The notes under the pieces: model-generated
Seen by the model: only the letters and a program-made list of their open reading frames with translations
Databases searched by the model: none
What the model was told of the DNA's origin: nothing
Shown: piece by piece, positions 5,169 to 11,786 of the stretch
How the letters are laid out: each line of letters starts with the position of its first letter
How positions within the stretch are numbered: position 1 is the first letter of the stretch
NCBI GenBank assembly: GCA_964526035.1
Contig: CAZGKE010000110.1
Location: 1-11,786, forward strand
Direction of reading: 5' to 3'
From: DAOMOD01 sp964526035
GTDB taxonomy: Bacteria; Pseudomonadota; Gammaproteobacteria; Xanthomonadales; BPKI01
DNA: 11,786 nt
Position numbers and translations under genes: made by a program

Positions 5169-7688
5169 ATGAGCGCAACGCCCGCCCAATCATCCCGTCA
5201 TCCGCGTCCGGCATGGCCCCTGCGCTTCTTCGGCTGGCTCCTGGAGCCCTGGGTTCGCCTGCGTATCGATCCCGAGCGCCCGTTGCAGGGTATCGATGAC
5301 GAGCGTCCGATCTGCTACGTGGTCGAGCGCTATGGACTGTCCACGGCGCTGATCCTGCATCGTGTGTGCCGTGAGTCCGGCCTGCCCTCGCCGCTGGTCG
5401 CCATGCGCGGGGGGCATCTCAGCCGGCGTCGCGCGCTTCTGGCGGTGTCGCGTCGCCAGGGTTTCTGGTTTGGTCGGCCCCGCACTCGCACGCACTCGCA
5501 GGGGCTCGCCGAGCTGATCGACGCGGCGTCCGTCGATGCCGAGCTCGACGTCCAGCTTGTTCCTGTTTCCATCTTTGTCGGACGCGCACCAACGCGTAGC
5601 AGCGGTTGGTTCCGCGTGCTGTTTTCCGAGAACTGGGCGGTGGTCGGTCGCTTCCGGCGCCTGATGGCCATTCTGCTCAACGGGCGCGACACCTTCGTGC
5701 AGTTCAGCGCACCCATTTCGCTACGTCAGGCGCTCTCCGACGGACTGCCGCGCGAACGAGCGCTGCGCCGACTATCCCGAGTGCTGCGAACCCGTTTCCG
5801 TCGCATCCGCGCCACGGTCATCGGCGCGGACCTCTCGCATCGTCGCATGTTGATCGACGAGGTCCTGAACGCCGAGCCGGTGCGCGCGGCGATGGAGCAG
5901 CAGGCTGCGCGGGACGGAAAAAGCTTGAAGCACTCCTACAGCAAGGGTCGTTCCTACGCGTGGGAAATAGCCGCGGACTACTCCCACACGGTGGTGCGAA
6001 GCGCTTCGTTCATGCTCACCGGATTCTGGAACAAGATCTACGACGGCGTACGCGTCAACCATTTCGATACCGTCAAGGAGATCGCTCCGGGTCGCGAAGT
6101 CATTTACGTTCCCTGCCACCGCAGCCACATCGACTACCTGCTGCTCAGCTACCTGCTGTATTCGCGTGGCCTGGTGCCGCCGCACATCGCCGCTGGCATC
6201 AACCTCAACATGCCGCTGGTAGGTCCCATCCTGCGCCGCGGCGGCGCCTTCTTCCTGCGTCGCAGCTTCAAATCCAATGTCCTGTACTCCGCTGTGTTCA
6301 GCGAGTACGTGGCGGCGCTGGTGCGTCGAGGCGTATCGCTCGAGTACTTCATCGAGGGTGGCCGATCACGCACCGGTCGGCTGCTGCAGCCCAAGGCCGG
6401 CATGCTCGGTATCACCGTGCGCGGCTACCTGCGGCAGAGTCGCCGTCCGGTGGTTTTCCAGCCGGTCTATATCGGCTATGAGAAGTTGATCGAGGCACGC
6501 AGCTATATCGGCGAGCTTTCCGGCCAGAGCAAGCAGAAGGAGTCCCTGTTCGGGGTGCTGCGCGCCTTTGGCGTGCTGCGCCACAACTACGGCAAGGTCA
6601 CGGTCAATTTCGGAGAGCCCATTCATCTCGAAGCACTGCTCGACGAGGTTGCACCGGCCTGGCGCGAGCCGCGTGACGATGCCGAGGGGCGCCCTGCCTG
6701 GCTGGGGCCGAGCATCGATGCGCTCGCCTCGCGCATTCTAGAGCGCATCAATCAGGCCGCAGACGTCAATCCGATCAATTTGCTGTCCCTGGCGCTGCTG
6801 TCGACACCGAAGAACGCGATGACCGAGACCGACCTGTCGTCTCATCTCGGCCTACTTCAGGACCTTCTCACCACGCTGCCGTATTCCGATCGAACGACGG
6901 TGTCCGCGCTGCCGGCGAAGGAGATCATTGCCTACGGCGAAAGGATGAAGATGCTGCGACGCACGGCCCATCCGCTGGGCGACGTGCTCGGGCTGGATGA
7001 GCGCGAGGCGATCCTCTCGAGCTACTACCGCAACAACGTGCAGCACCTGTTGGCGGTGGCAGCCTGGGTGGCCTGCTGCTTCAGCAACAACCGTCGCATG
7101 TCGCGTGCCGCCGTGCAGCGGCTTGGGCGCATCGTGTATCCGTACATCCAGGCCGAGCTGTTCCTGCCGTGGAGCGCGGAGCAATGGAACGGGCAGGTGC
7201 AGGCGACCATCGAGTTCTTCCTGGCGCGCGGCCTGCTGTTCGCCGACAGCGACGGCCGCGTGCTCAGCCGCGAAGCCGGTCAGTCGGACGGCGCCTATCG
7301 CCTGCGCCTGATTGCGCACAGCCTGCTTCAGGCATTCGAGCGCTACTACATCGCCATAGCGGTGCTGGTGAAGAACGGCTCCGGCACGCTCAGCGCGTCC
7401 GAGGTGGAGAACCTCTGTCATCTCACCGCGCAACGGCTGACGCTGGTCTACGAACTCAACGCCCCGGAGTATTTCGACAAGGCGCTGTTCCGCAGTTTCA
7501 TCGCCATGCTGCGCGAGCGCGGCGTCGTGCGTACCGACGAGGCCGGCAAGCTGGCCTTCGGTGAGGACCTGGTGCAGGTCGCGCAGGACGCCAAGGTAAT
7601 CCTGCGCCGCGAGCTGCGCCACTCCATCCTCAAACTCAGCCCGGAAGCCCGGGCCAGCCTCGAAGCAGAGCCTGCCCAGGCTGCGTGA
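5169..7688 (+). CDS. plsB: Glycerol-3-phosphate 1-O-acyltransferase PlsB
   Basis: PlsB acylates position 1 of glycerol-3-phosphate using acyl-ACP or acyl-CoA, the committing step of phospholipid synthesis at the inner membrane. The 839-aa protein is slightly longer than E. coli PlsB (about 807 aa). The four acyltransferase blocks are intact: I, HRSHIDYLLLSY (317-328, the HX4D catalytic pair His317/Asp322); II, GGAFFLRRSF (358-367); III, FIEGGRSRTGR (394-404); and IV, PVYIGYE (432-438). The long N-terminal region and the roughly 350-residue C-terminal extension are typical of PlsB rather than of the short PlsC or PlsY enzymes. The ATG at 5169 has no evident Shine-Dalgarno, being preceded by GCTGCGCCCCA, so initiation may be weak or coupled to upstream translation. 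It probably shares a transcript with the lipoprotein gene. It is convergent with the DUF465 gene downstream. Confidence 0.97.
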   Translation: MSATPAQSSRHPRPAWPLRFFGWLLEPWVRLRIDPERPLQGIDDERPICYVVERYGLSTALILHRVCRESGLPSPLVAMRGGHLSRRRALLAVSRRQGFWFGRPRTRTHSQGLAELIDAASVDAELDVQLVPVSIFVGRAPTRSSGWFRVLFSENWAVVGRFRRLMAILLNGRDTFVQFSAPISLRQALSDGLPRERALRRLSRVLRTRFRRIRATVIGADLSHRRMLIDEVLNAEPVRAAMEQQAARDGKSLKHSYSKGRSYAWEIAADYSHTVVRSASFMLTGFWNKIYDGVRVNHFDTVKEIAPGREVIYVPCHRSHIDYLLLSYLLYSRGLVPPHIAAGINLNMPLVGPILRRGGAFFLRRSFKSNVLYSAVFSEYVAALVRRGVSLEYFIEGGRSRTGRLLQPKAGMLGITVRGYLRQSRRPVVFQPVYIGYEKLIEARSYIGELSGQSKQKESLFGVLRAFGVLRHNYGKVTVNFGEPIHLEALLDEVAPAWREPRDDAEGRPAWLGPSIDALASRILERINQAADVNPINLLSLALLSTPKNAMTETDLSSHLGLLQDLLTTLPYSDRTTVSALPAKEIIAYGERMKMLRRTAHPLGDVLGLDEREAILSSYYRNNVQHLLAVAAWVACCFSNNRRMSRAAVQRLGRIVYPYIQAELFLPWSAEQWNGQVQATIEFFLARGLLFADSDGRVLSREAGQSDGAYRLRLIAHSLLQAFERYYIAIAVLVKNGSGTLSASEVENLCHLTAQRLTLVYELNAPEYFDKALFRSFIAMLRERGVVRTDEAGKLAFGEDLVQVAQDAKVILRRELRHSILKLSPEARASLEAEPAQAA

Positions 7689-7693
7689 GGTGC

Positions 7694-7710
7694 GCCGGCT
7701 GGCGGCCGGC
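7694..7710. repeat. Short GC-rich palindrome after plsB
   Basis: GCCGGC (7694-7699) and GCCGGC (7705-7710) flank TGGCG, giving a 6-bp stem in the convergent gap between plsB and the DUF465 gene. No T-run follows, so it is at best a Rho-assisted terminator or RNA end-protecting hairpin. The remainder of the 7689-7825 gap shows no convincing gene. Confidence 0.35.
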
Positions 7711-7825
7711 TCGGCCTCTCCACTGTCAATTCGAAATCGTCGCAAAACGTGTGCGTGTCGCCCTGCTGCAGCGCCATCGTCATAGCCCTGGCCGAAGGCG
7801 CGCATCCAGGGGTCGGGCCGCAGCC

Positions 7826-8032
7826 TCAGGCGTCGAGATCGGGAATCAGCTTGCTCTCGAGGTAGGTGATCATGTCCTTGAGTTTGAGCTTGCGCTTTTT
7901 CAGGCGCTTTAGCTGGAACTCGTTGGTGCCGGTGTCGGCGATCAGGCGCTCGATGATCTCGTCGAGGTCGCGGTGCTCGACCCGAAGGGCGGTCAGCTGG
8001 CGGTTGAGCGCGGCGGGATCGGGCGTGTTCAT
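7826..8032 (-). CDS. DUF465/YdcH-family small coiled-coil protein
   Basis: This 68-aa, highly charged protein matches the YdcH/DUF465 family: a helix around LRVEHRDLDEIIERLI (residues about 16-31), a short TGTNEFQ turn, and a basic second helix with the signature LKRLKKRKLKLKDMI (about 40-54). The family is predicted to be an antiparallel helical hairpin or dimer; its function is unknown. I chose the ATG at 8032. An in-frame ATG at 8128 would add 32 residues that overlap ttcA and do not resemble the family. No Shine-Dalgarno is seen. A TACACT box 24 nt upstream of the start is a plausible -10. It is divergent from ttcA with a 74-bp shared promoter region and convergent to plsB. Confidence 0.85.
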   Translation of the reverse strand: MNTPDPAALNRQLTALRVEHRDLDEIIERLIADTGTNEFQLKRLKKRKLKLKDMITYLESKLIPDLDA

Positions 8033-8056
8033 GGAAGTTCGGCCGGTGGACACATG

Positions 8057-8062
8057 AGTGTA
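8057..8062 (-). promoter_or_regulatory. Putative -10 (TACACT) for the DUF465 gene
   Basis: Read on the minus strand, TACACT (4/6 to TATAAT) lies 24 nt upstream of ATG 8032, giving a predicted leader of about 18 nt. A -35 match near 8080-8085 is weak (TGTCGT). Confidence 0.3.
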
Positions 8063-8090
8063 GCGCCGCGCCGTGGCCGACGACAGCGCG

Positions 8091-8096
8091 TAGAAT
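8091..8096 (+). promoter_or_regulatory. Putative -10 (TAGAAT) of ttcA
   Basis: TAGAAT is a 5/6 match to TATAAT, and its last base lies 10 nt before ATG 8107, predicting transcription start at about 8103-8105 and an almost leaderless mRNA. The final AT of the box plus the next G makes an in-frame ATG (8095) that would be inside the promoter rather than the mRNA. Confidence 0.5.
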
Positions 8097-8106
8097 GTCC
8101 GGCCCG

Positions 8107-8964
8107 ATGAACGCCCCAGTCCTTTCAATGCGCGATCCGCGCAAGGCCGAACACGAACGCGACAAGCTGGCCAAACGGCTGCGTCGCCAGGTCGGCCAGG
8201 CGATCGCCGATTTCGCCATGATCGAGGAGGGCGACCGCGTCATGGTGTGCCTGTCCGGCGGCAAGGACAGTTACACCTTGCTCGACATCCTGCTGCGGCT
8301 GCGCGCCCGGGCGCCGGTGCGCTTCGACCTGCTGGCGGTGCATCTCGACCAGAAGCAGCCCGGCTATGATCCCCAGGTGTTGCCGCGCTGGCTGGGCGAG
8401 CAGGGCGTGGCGTTTCACGTGATCGAGCAGGATACCTACAGCGTCGTCCAGCGGGTGGTGCCGGAGGGCAGGACCATGTGTGGTCTGTGCTCTCGCCTGC
8501 GTCGCGGCGCCCTTTACAACTTCGCGTCCGAAAACGGCGTGACCCGCATTGCCCTCGGACACCACGCCGACGACATGGTGGAGACGCTGTTCCTCAACCT
8601 CTTCCACCAGGCGCGGATGGCCGCGATGCCGCCCAAGCTGCTGTCCGATGATGGTCGTCACGTGGTGATCCGGCCGCTGGCCTATTGCCGCGAGCGCGAC
8701 ATCGAAAACTATGCCGCTGCGCGGAACTTCCCGATCATGCCCTGCAACCTGTGCGGCTCGCAGGACAACCTGCAGCGGCAGACCGTCAAGGCGATGCTGG
8801 CCGAGTGGGAGCGGCGTCACCCGGGTCGCGTCGAGAACATCCTGCGCAGCATGGGCCGTATCGCACCCTCACAGCTCGCCGACCGCGGTCTCTTCGACTT
8901 CACTGCCCTTGGCAGGCACAGCGAAAGCAAGCCGGCTTCGACCACCGACTGGCTGCTCGGCTGA
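8107..8964 (+). CDS. ttcA: tRNA 2-thiocytidine(32) synthetase TtcA
   Basis: TtcA thiolates C32 in a subset of tRNA anticodon loops, using ATP and an iron-sulfur cluster. The 285-aa product carries the PP-loop SGGKDS (50-55), the CxxC pair Cys125/Cys128 in MCGLCSRLRRG, GHHADD (151-156), the TtcA-typical IRPLAYCRERDIE (188-200) and PCNLCGSQDNLQRQ (212-225) with Cys213. Cys125, Cys128 and Cys213 are the expected 4Fe-4S ligands by family knowledge. It is slightly shorter than E. coli TtcA (about 311 aa), mainly at the C-terminus. I chose ATG 8107 over ATG 8095 because the earlier codon lies inside the TAGAAT -10 box and adds only MSGP. No SD is present, consistent with a leaderless or very short-leader mRNA. 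It is followed by rdgC after 56 bp. Confidence 0.96.
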   Translation: MNAPVLSMRDPRKAEHERDKLAKRLRRQVGQAIADFAMIEEGDRVMVCLSGGKDSYTLLDILLRLRARAPVRFDLLAVHLDQKQPGYDPQVLPRWLGEQGVAFHVIEQDTYSVVQRVVPEGRTMCGLCSRLRRGALYNFASENGVTRIALGHHADDMVETLFLNLFHQARMAAMPPKLLSDDGRHVVIRPLAYCRERDIENYAAARNFPIMPCNLCGSQDNLQRQTVKAMLAEWERRHPGRVENILRSMGRIAPSQLADRGLFDFTALGRHSESKPASTTDWLLG

Positions 8965-9020
8965 GCCGCAAGCCCATCGCTCGCGTTCCCCTTTTCGCTC
9001 AAGAATCTCCCTGAGGCACG

Positions 9021-9935
9021 ATGCTCTTTCGAAACCTGACCCTGTTCCGCTTCGCCGCCTCCGCGGCGCCCGATCCCGATGCCCTGGAAACCGCGCTCAG
9101 CGCGCACACGCTGCGCCCGGTGGGCGCGCTGGAGCTGTCCACCCACGGATGGGTGTCGCCTTTTGGTCCCGACAGCGAAGTGCTGGTGCTGCGCCAGGCG
9201 CATCAGCTGCTGCTGCAGCTCGGCGCCGAGGACAAGCTGTTGCCCGGCTCGGTGGTCCAGGCGGAGCTGGCGGCGCGCCTGCGCCGCTACGAAGCCGAGC
9301 ACGGCCGCCGGCCCGGCGGAAAATTGCGCCGGCAGATGCGTGAGGACCTGGTTTCGGAGCTGCTGCCGCGGGCGTTCGCTCGGCCGTCGCGGCTGTGGGT
9401 CTTTCTCGACCTCAAGCACGGCTGGCTGGGCGTCGACAGCGCCTCGCGCAAGGCTGCCGAGGCCGCGGTGAGCCTGCTGCGCGACAGCCTTGGTTCGTTC
9501 CCGGCGCTGCCCGCCACTGCCGACAGCGCCCCGCGGGAGCGCCTGACCCGCTGGCTCGGCAAGGGCGAGCTGCCCAAGGATTTCGAGCTCGGCGACGAGT
9601 GCGAGCTGAAGGATCCATCTGACAAGGGCGGCGTGGTGCGCGCCCGACGGCAAAACCTCGCCAGCGAGGAAATCCGCGAGCACCTCAAGGCCGGCAAGCA
9701 GGTCTCGCAGCTGGCGCTGGTCTACGACGGTCGCCTCGGCGTGGTGCTGGGAGACGACCTGGTGCTCCGCAAGATCCGCTACCTGGAGGTGTCCGACGAG
9801 GCACCGGAATCAGGCGAAGACGCCCGCCAGGAGCTCGAGGCGCGCTTTGCCCTGACCGCAGCAGAAACGAACCGCCTGCTTTCGCGCATTGAGGACTTGT
9901 TCGAGGTGCGGCGACCGGCGCAGAATGCAGACTGA
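9021..9935 (+). CDS. rdgC: Recombination-associated protein RdgC
   Basis: RdgC is a nucleoid-associated, ring-shaped dimer that binds duplex DNA and restrains RecA-mediated strand exchange. The 304-aa product is collinear with E. coli RdgC (303 aa as I recall). It starts MLFRNLTLFRF and has THGWVSPFG (41-49), the finger-region sequence LLPRAFARPS (114-123), RDSLGSFPALP (154-164), GGVVRARRQNLASEEI (203-218) and KIRYLE (251-256). No interruption is seen. ATG 9021 has a short SD-like GAGG at 9013-9016, 4 nt from the start. It follows ttcA by 56 bp; no strong promoter or terminator lies between, so partial readthrough from ttcA is possible. A GC-rich hairpin follows at 9938-9962. Confidence 0.96.
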   Translation: MLFRNLTLFRFAASAAPDPDALETALSAHTLRPVGALELSTHGWVSPFGPDSEVLVLRQAHQLLLQLGAEDKLLPGSVVQAELAARLRRYEAEHGRRPGGKLRRQMREDLVSELLPRAFARPSRLWVFLDLKHGWLGVDSASRKAAEAAVSLLRDSLGSFPALPATADSAPRERLTRWLGKGELPKDFELGDECELKDPSDKGGVVRARRQNLASEEIREHLKAGKQVSQLALVYDGRLGVVLGDDLVLRKIRYLEVSDEAPESGEDARQELEARFALTAAETNRLLSRIEDLFEVRRPAQNAD

Positions 9936-9937
9936 AA

Positions 9938-9962
9938 CGGCGACGCGCAGCCCGCGTCGCTG
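9938..9962 (+). terminator. Hairpin after rdgC, possible weak terminator
   Basis: GCGACGCG (9940-9947) pairs with CGCGTCGC (9953-9960) around CAGCC; a G-U pair (9939/9961) and a C-G pair (9938/9962) extend it to 10 bp. Only ATTT follows, a poor U-tract, so termination may be partial. Bases 9963-10079 show no other feature I can name. Confidence 0.4.
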
Positions 9963-10079
9963 ATTTGCCTCCGCTTCCGTTCAGAAAGCCGGCGGCGCCC
10001 GTCAAACGTATTTCGAGGTGCCTGTGAGCGCAGGGCAGGGGGTCCACGTGTGGCGTTCCACAAGGGAGCGGGTCTGAAC

Positions 10080-10859
10080 ATGCCTCGCTCTACTTTGATG
10101 GCCGAGCCGTGGCTCGATTTCACCCTCTCCAACGGACGCAATCTGCGCATGAAGCAGGTGGTCAGCCCGCGCGCGCGGCGTTTGCGGGTCACTGTCTGCG
10201 GCAGCGGAGTCCTGCGGCTCACCGTGCCGCCGGGTGCGCGGCAGAGCCAGCTTGAGCGCTTCATCGGCGAGCATGAGGAATGGTTGCTGGAGAAGCTGGC
10301 CGAGCTGCGCGAGTCCGGCGCAGTGCGTGCGCCGCTGCGGGTCGGCGTGAACGACCGCATCCGACTACGCGGCGAGGAGCTGCCGCTGGTGTGGAAGACC
10401 GCAGTGCTTCCCTCGGTGCGGCTGGTCGACGAGCGTCGGCTGGAGGTCCGTCTGCCCGAACTTTCGCGGCGCCATCTGCCACTGGCGCACGGACTGCTGC
10501 GCAGCTTTCTGCAGGGCGAGGCGAGGCGCGACGCCGCCCGCTACCTCAACCGCTACGTCGCGCGCATCGGTCGCGCCCCGGTCGGCCTGAGCGTGCGTCC
10601 GATGCGCACGCTGTGGGGCAGCCTCAGCGCCACCGACCGCATGTCGCTGGACCTTTCGCTGGTGCTGGCACCGCCGCAGGTGTTCGCCTACGTGGTCGTC
10701 CATGAGCTCTGCCACCTGTACGTTCGTGACCATTCCCAGCGCTTCTGGAACCGAGTCGCCGAGCAGTTCCCAGCCGTCGATGCTCAGCGGGCGTGGCTGC
10801 GCCAGCATGGACTCACGGTCAAGGCCGAGATGGGACGACTGTTGGGCCTGGAAGGGTAG
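10080..10859 (+). CDS. YgjP-like (DUF45/M48-type) zinc metallopeptidase
   Basis: The 259-aa product belongs to the DUF45/YgjP group of predicted metal-dependent hydrolases related to SprT-type gluzincins. The zinc site is clear: VVHELCHL (207-213) gives HExxH His208, Glu209, His212, with a third ligand candidate His218 in RDHSQRFW (216-223). The N-terminal beta-rich part (about 12-60) carries the family feature of a basic RRLRVTV strand. Upstream of the zinc site, RTLWGSLS (176-183) stands where relatives usually have a WGSCS motif, so the usual Cys is Leu here. The cellular substrate is unknown for most of this family. ATG 10080 is preferred, with AGGGAG at 10063-10068 (11-nt spacing, a bit long); GTG 10050 and ATG 10098 are possible. 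No signal peptide is seen, so it should be cytoplasmic. Confidence 0.88.
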   Translation: MPRSTLMAEPWLDFTLSNGRNLRMKQVVSPRARRLRVTVCGSGVLRLTVPPGARQSQLERFIGEHEEWLLEKLAELRESGAVRAPLRVGVNDRIRLRGEELPLVWKTAVLPSVRLVDERRLEVRLPELSRRHLPLAHGLLRSFLQGEARRDAARYLNRYVARIGRAPVGLSVRPMRTLWGSLSATDRMSLDLSLVLAPPQVFAYVVVHELCHLYVRDHSQRFWNRVAEQFPAVDAQRAWLRQHGLTVKAEMGRLLGLEG

Positions 10860-11021
10860 GGCGCCCGAGTTTCTACAGGCGGTCCGGGGATTCGCCTGCC
10901 TTGAAGTGGCAAAGTCGAGACCAGTCGACATGAAGGCGTCATTGCGCCGACTTCTTCTACAACCTCGTTGGAGGACAATCGGGAAGCTCAGTGCTGCTCC
11001 GTAGGTTCCGAAAATCGAATC

Positions 11022-11031
11022 AGGATATCCT
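11022..11031 (+). promoter_or_regulatory. Palindromic ribosome-binding region of the AlkD-like gene
   Basis: AGGATATCCT is a perfect 10-bp palindrome whose left half AGGA (11022-11025) is the likely Shine-Dalgarno, 9 nt before ATG 11035. A factor binding the dyad could regulate the gene, but a 10-bp palindrome can occur by chance. The rest of the 10860-11034 gap holds no clear promoter; GACAAT at 10975-10980 is a weak -10 candidate. Confidence 0.35.
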
Positions 11032-11034
11032 CCG

Positions 11035-11736
11035 ATGACCGTGTCCGAAGTCCTCGCCCTGCTCGAAGCTGAACGCGACGAGCGTGGCATGAGCAACTGG
11101 GAGAAGCTGGGCCCGAGCACTGCCGGGATGAGGAGTTGCGGGATCGGGCTCACGCGGCTGCGCAAGCTGGCGAAGCGGGTGGGTCGCAACCGGGAGCTCG
11201 CGCAGGCGCTTTGGAAGACCGACGTCTACGACGCCAGAGTCATCGCGCTTCTCATCGACGACCCCGCGCGAATCACCCGTGACCAGGCCGAGAAGCAGGT
11301 CGAGGAGCTGGCCGGCGGTATGCTGGCACACGTGTTTGCATCCTGCGACGCAACGCTCGCGAAAACATCGTTCGTGGTCGAGCTTGCCGACCAGTGGGTC
11401 CGAAGCAACGATCCCGTCCGCCGCGACTGCGGTTACGGGCTGCTCTATGAGGTGTCGAAGCTCTCGGGGAAGAAGGCGCCGAGCGAGGAGTTCTTCCACG
11501 CCCATGTCGAGCGCATCGCCGACACGATCGATGGGGAATCGGATCACGTGCGCCTGGCGATGGCCACGGCCCTGATGGGGATCGGGAAGCGGAGCGCTGC
11601 GTTGAACAAGGCGGCACTAAAGCTCGCGCGGGACGTGGGGCCGATCAAGTTCACCTCCGCCAGCGGCGCGTGTGAGCCCTTCGACGTCGCGAAGCATCTG
11701 ACCACGGACCGGCTGAAGGAGAAGTTGGGGATCTAG
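11035..11736 (+). CDS. AlkD-like DNA alkylation repair protein (HEAT-repeat)
   Basis: The 233-aa all-helical protein matches the DNA alkylation repair enzyme family (PF08713-type, AlkD-related), whose members excise 3- and 7-alkylated purines. Recognisable family segments are ERGMSNWEKLG (16-26), CGIGLTRLRKLAKRVGR (35-51), YDARVIALLIDDPARITRDQ (65-84), HVFASCDATLAK (99-110) and RRDCGYGLLYEVSK (129-142). I cannot place the catalytic Asp and Trp residues of Bacillus AlkD with confidence, so glycosylase activity is inferred only from family. This subgroup (GIGLTxLRKLAK) is widespread but less studied. ATG 11035 has SD AGGA at 11022-11025. It stands alone, 175 bp after the metallopeptidase, with its own probable promoter. 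A hairpin follows the stop. Confidence 0.85.
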   Translation: MTVSEVLALLEAERDERGMSNWEKLGPSTAGMRSCGIGLTRLRKLAKRVGRNRELAQALWKTDVYDARVIALLIDDPARITRDQAEKQVEELAGGMLAHVFASCDATLAKTSFVVELADQWVRSNDPVRRDCGYGLLYEVSKLSGKKAPSEEFFHAHVERIADTIDGESDHVRLAMATALMGIGKRSAALNKAALKLARDVGPIKFTSASGACEPFDVAKHLTTDRLKEKLGI

Positions 11737-11742
11737 TGTGGT

Positions 11743-11765
11743 GTTCCGTAATTACCTTACCGAAC
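11743..11765. repeat. Inverted repeat just after the AlkD-like gene
   Basis: GTTCCGTAA (11743-11751) and TTACCGAAC (11757-11765) pair at 8 of 9 positions, with one C-C mismatch, around TTACC. It is less GC-rich than its surroundings and is not followed by a T-run. It may be a weak terminator or the edge of an element beyond the window. The remaining 21 bases show nothing further. Confidence 0.4.
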
Positions 11766-11786
11766 TCGCTTGGTCTTCAGCCCCGA

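Noticed and set aside
8095..8106. ATG 8095 as the ttcA start
   Set aside because: It overlaps the TAGAAT -10 box and adds only four residues with no family conservation.
6852..8264. Long (470-aa) minus-strand frame opposite plsB, the DUF465 gene and ttcA
   Set aside because: It lies antisense to clearly conserved genes in three different reading contexts; long antisense frames are expected in high-GC DNA.
10930..11004. 24-aa frame (MKASLRRLLL...) before the AlkD-like gene as a leader peptide
   Set aside because: No Shine-Dalgarno or promoter places it on a transcript, and there is no run of regulatory codons or attenuator hairpin.
11743..11765. Integron attC-like site
   Set aside because: The ends read GTTC/GAAC but do not fit the GTTRRRY/RYYYAAC core, and no integrase or cassette array is present.
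1..11786. CRISPR arrays, tRNA/rRNA genes, IS transposases, prophage or defence modules
   Set aside because: No regularly spaced repeats, cloverleaf-like segments, transposase or nuclease/toxin families were found; the genes are housekeeping types.

Overview
This is a high-GC chromosomal segment of ordinary housekeeping genes. The protein families fit a gammaproteobacterium: PlsB, RdgC, TtcA and Rep occur together here, and the PyrF resembles the xanthomonad form. Promoters carrying TAGAAT-like -10 boxes almost on top of start codons, and a REP-type palindrome with a GTAGGAGC head, suggest Xanthomonadales/Lysobacterales (for example Rhodanobacteraceae or Lysobacteraceae). That placement is inference from sequence style, not a database result.

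Layout. Positions 1-398 hold no convincing gene, but a dense run of hairpins and a REP doublet. Next come rep (helicase, 399-2381), a lipoprotein acid phosphatase of the e(P4)/HAD IIIB type (2418-3272) and pyrF (3269-3988, overlapping the phosphatase by 4 nt). A 253-bp gap follows. It contains an unusually AT-rich island, a 25-nt perfect hairpin and a strong intrinsic terminator, and could encode a small RNA. Then come an unrecognised Met-rich lipoprotein (4242-5114) and plsB (5169-7688). Convergent to plsB is a 68-aa DUF465/YdcH-family gene (7826-8032, minus strand), divergent from ttcA (8107-8964). The window ends with rdgC (9021-9935), a YgjP/DUF45-type zinc metalloprotease homologue (10080-10859) and an AlkD-like DNA alkylation repair gene (11035-11736).

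The genes do not form one pathway. Three act in DNA metabolism (rep: replication restart and fork clearance; rdgC: RecA/recombination control; the AlkD-like gene: alkyl-base repair). The others serve pyrimidine synthesis (pyrF), nucleotide or phosphate-ester scavenging (phosphatase), phospholipid synthesis (plsB) and tRNA thiolation (ttcA). Only phosphatase-pyrF, and perhaps lipoprotein-plsB, look like transcriptional pairs.

I found no convincing undescribed multi-gene system. The observations most worth checking are the AT-rich island and possible sRNA downstream of pyrF, the matching near-leaderless start architecture of rep and ttcA, the hairpin/REP cluster upstream of rep, and the Met-rich lipoprotein next to plsB.
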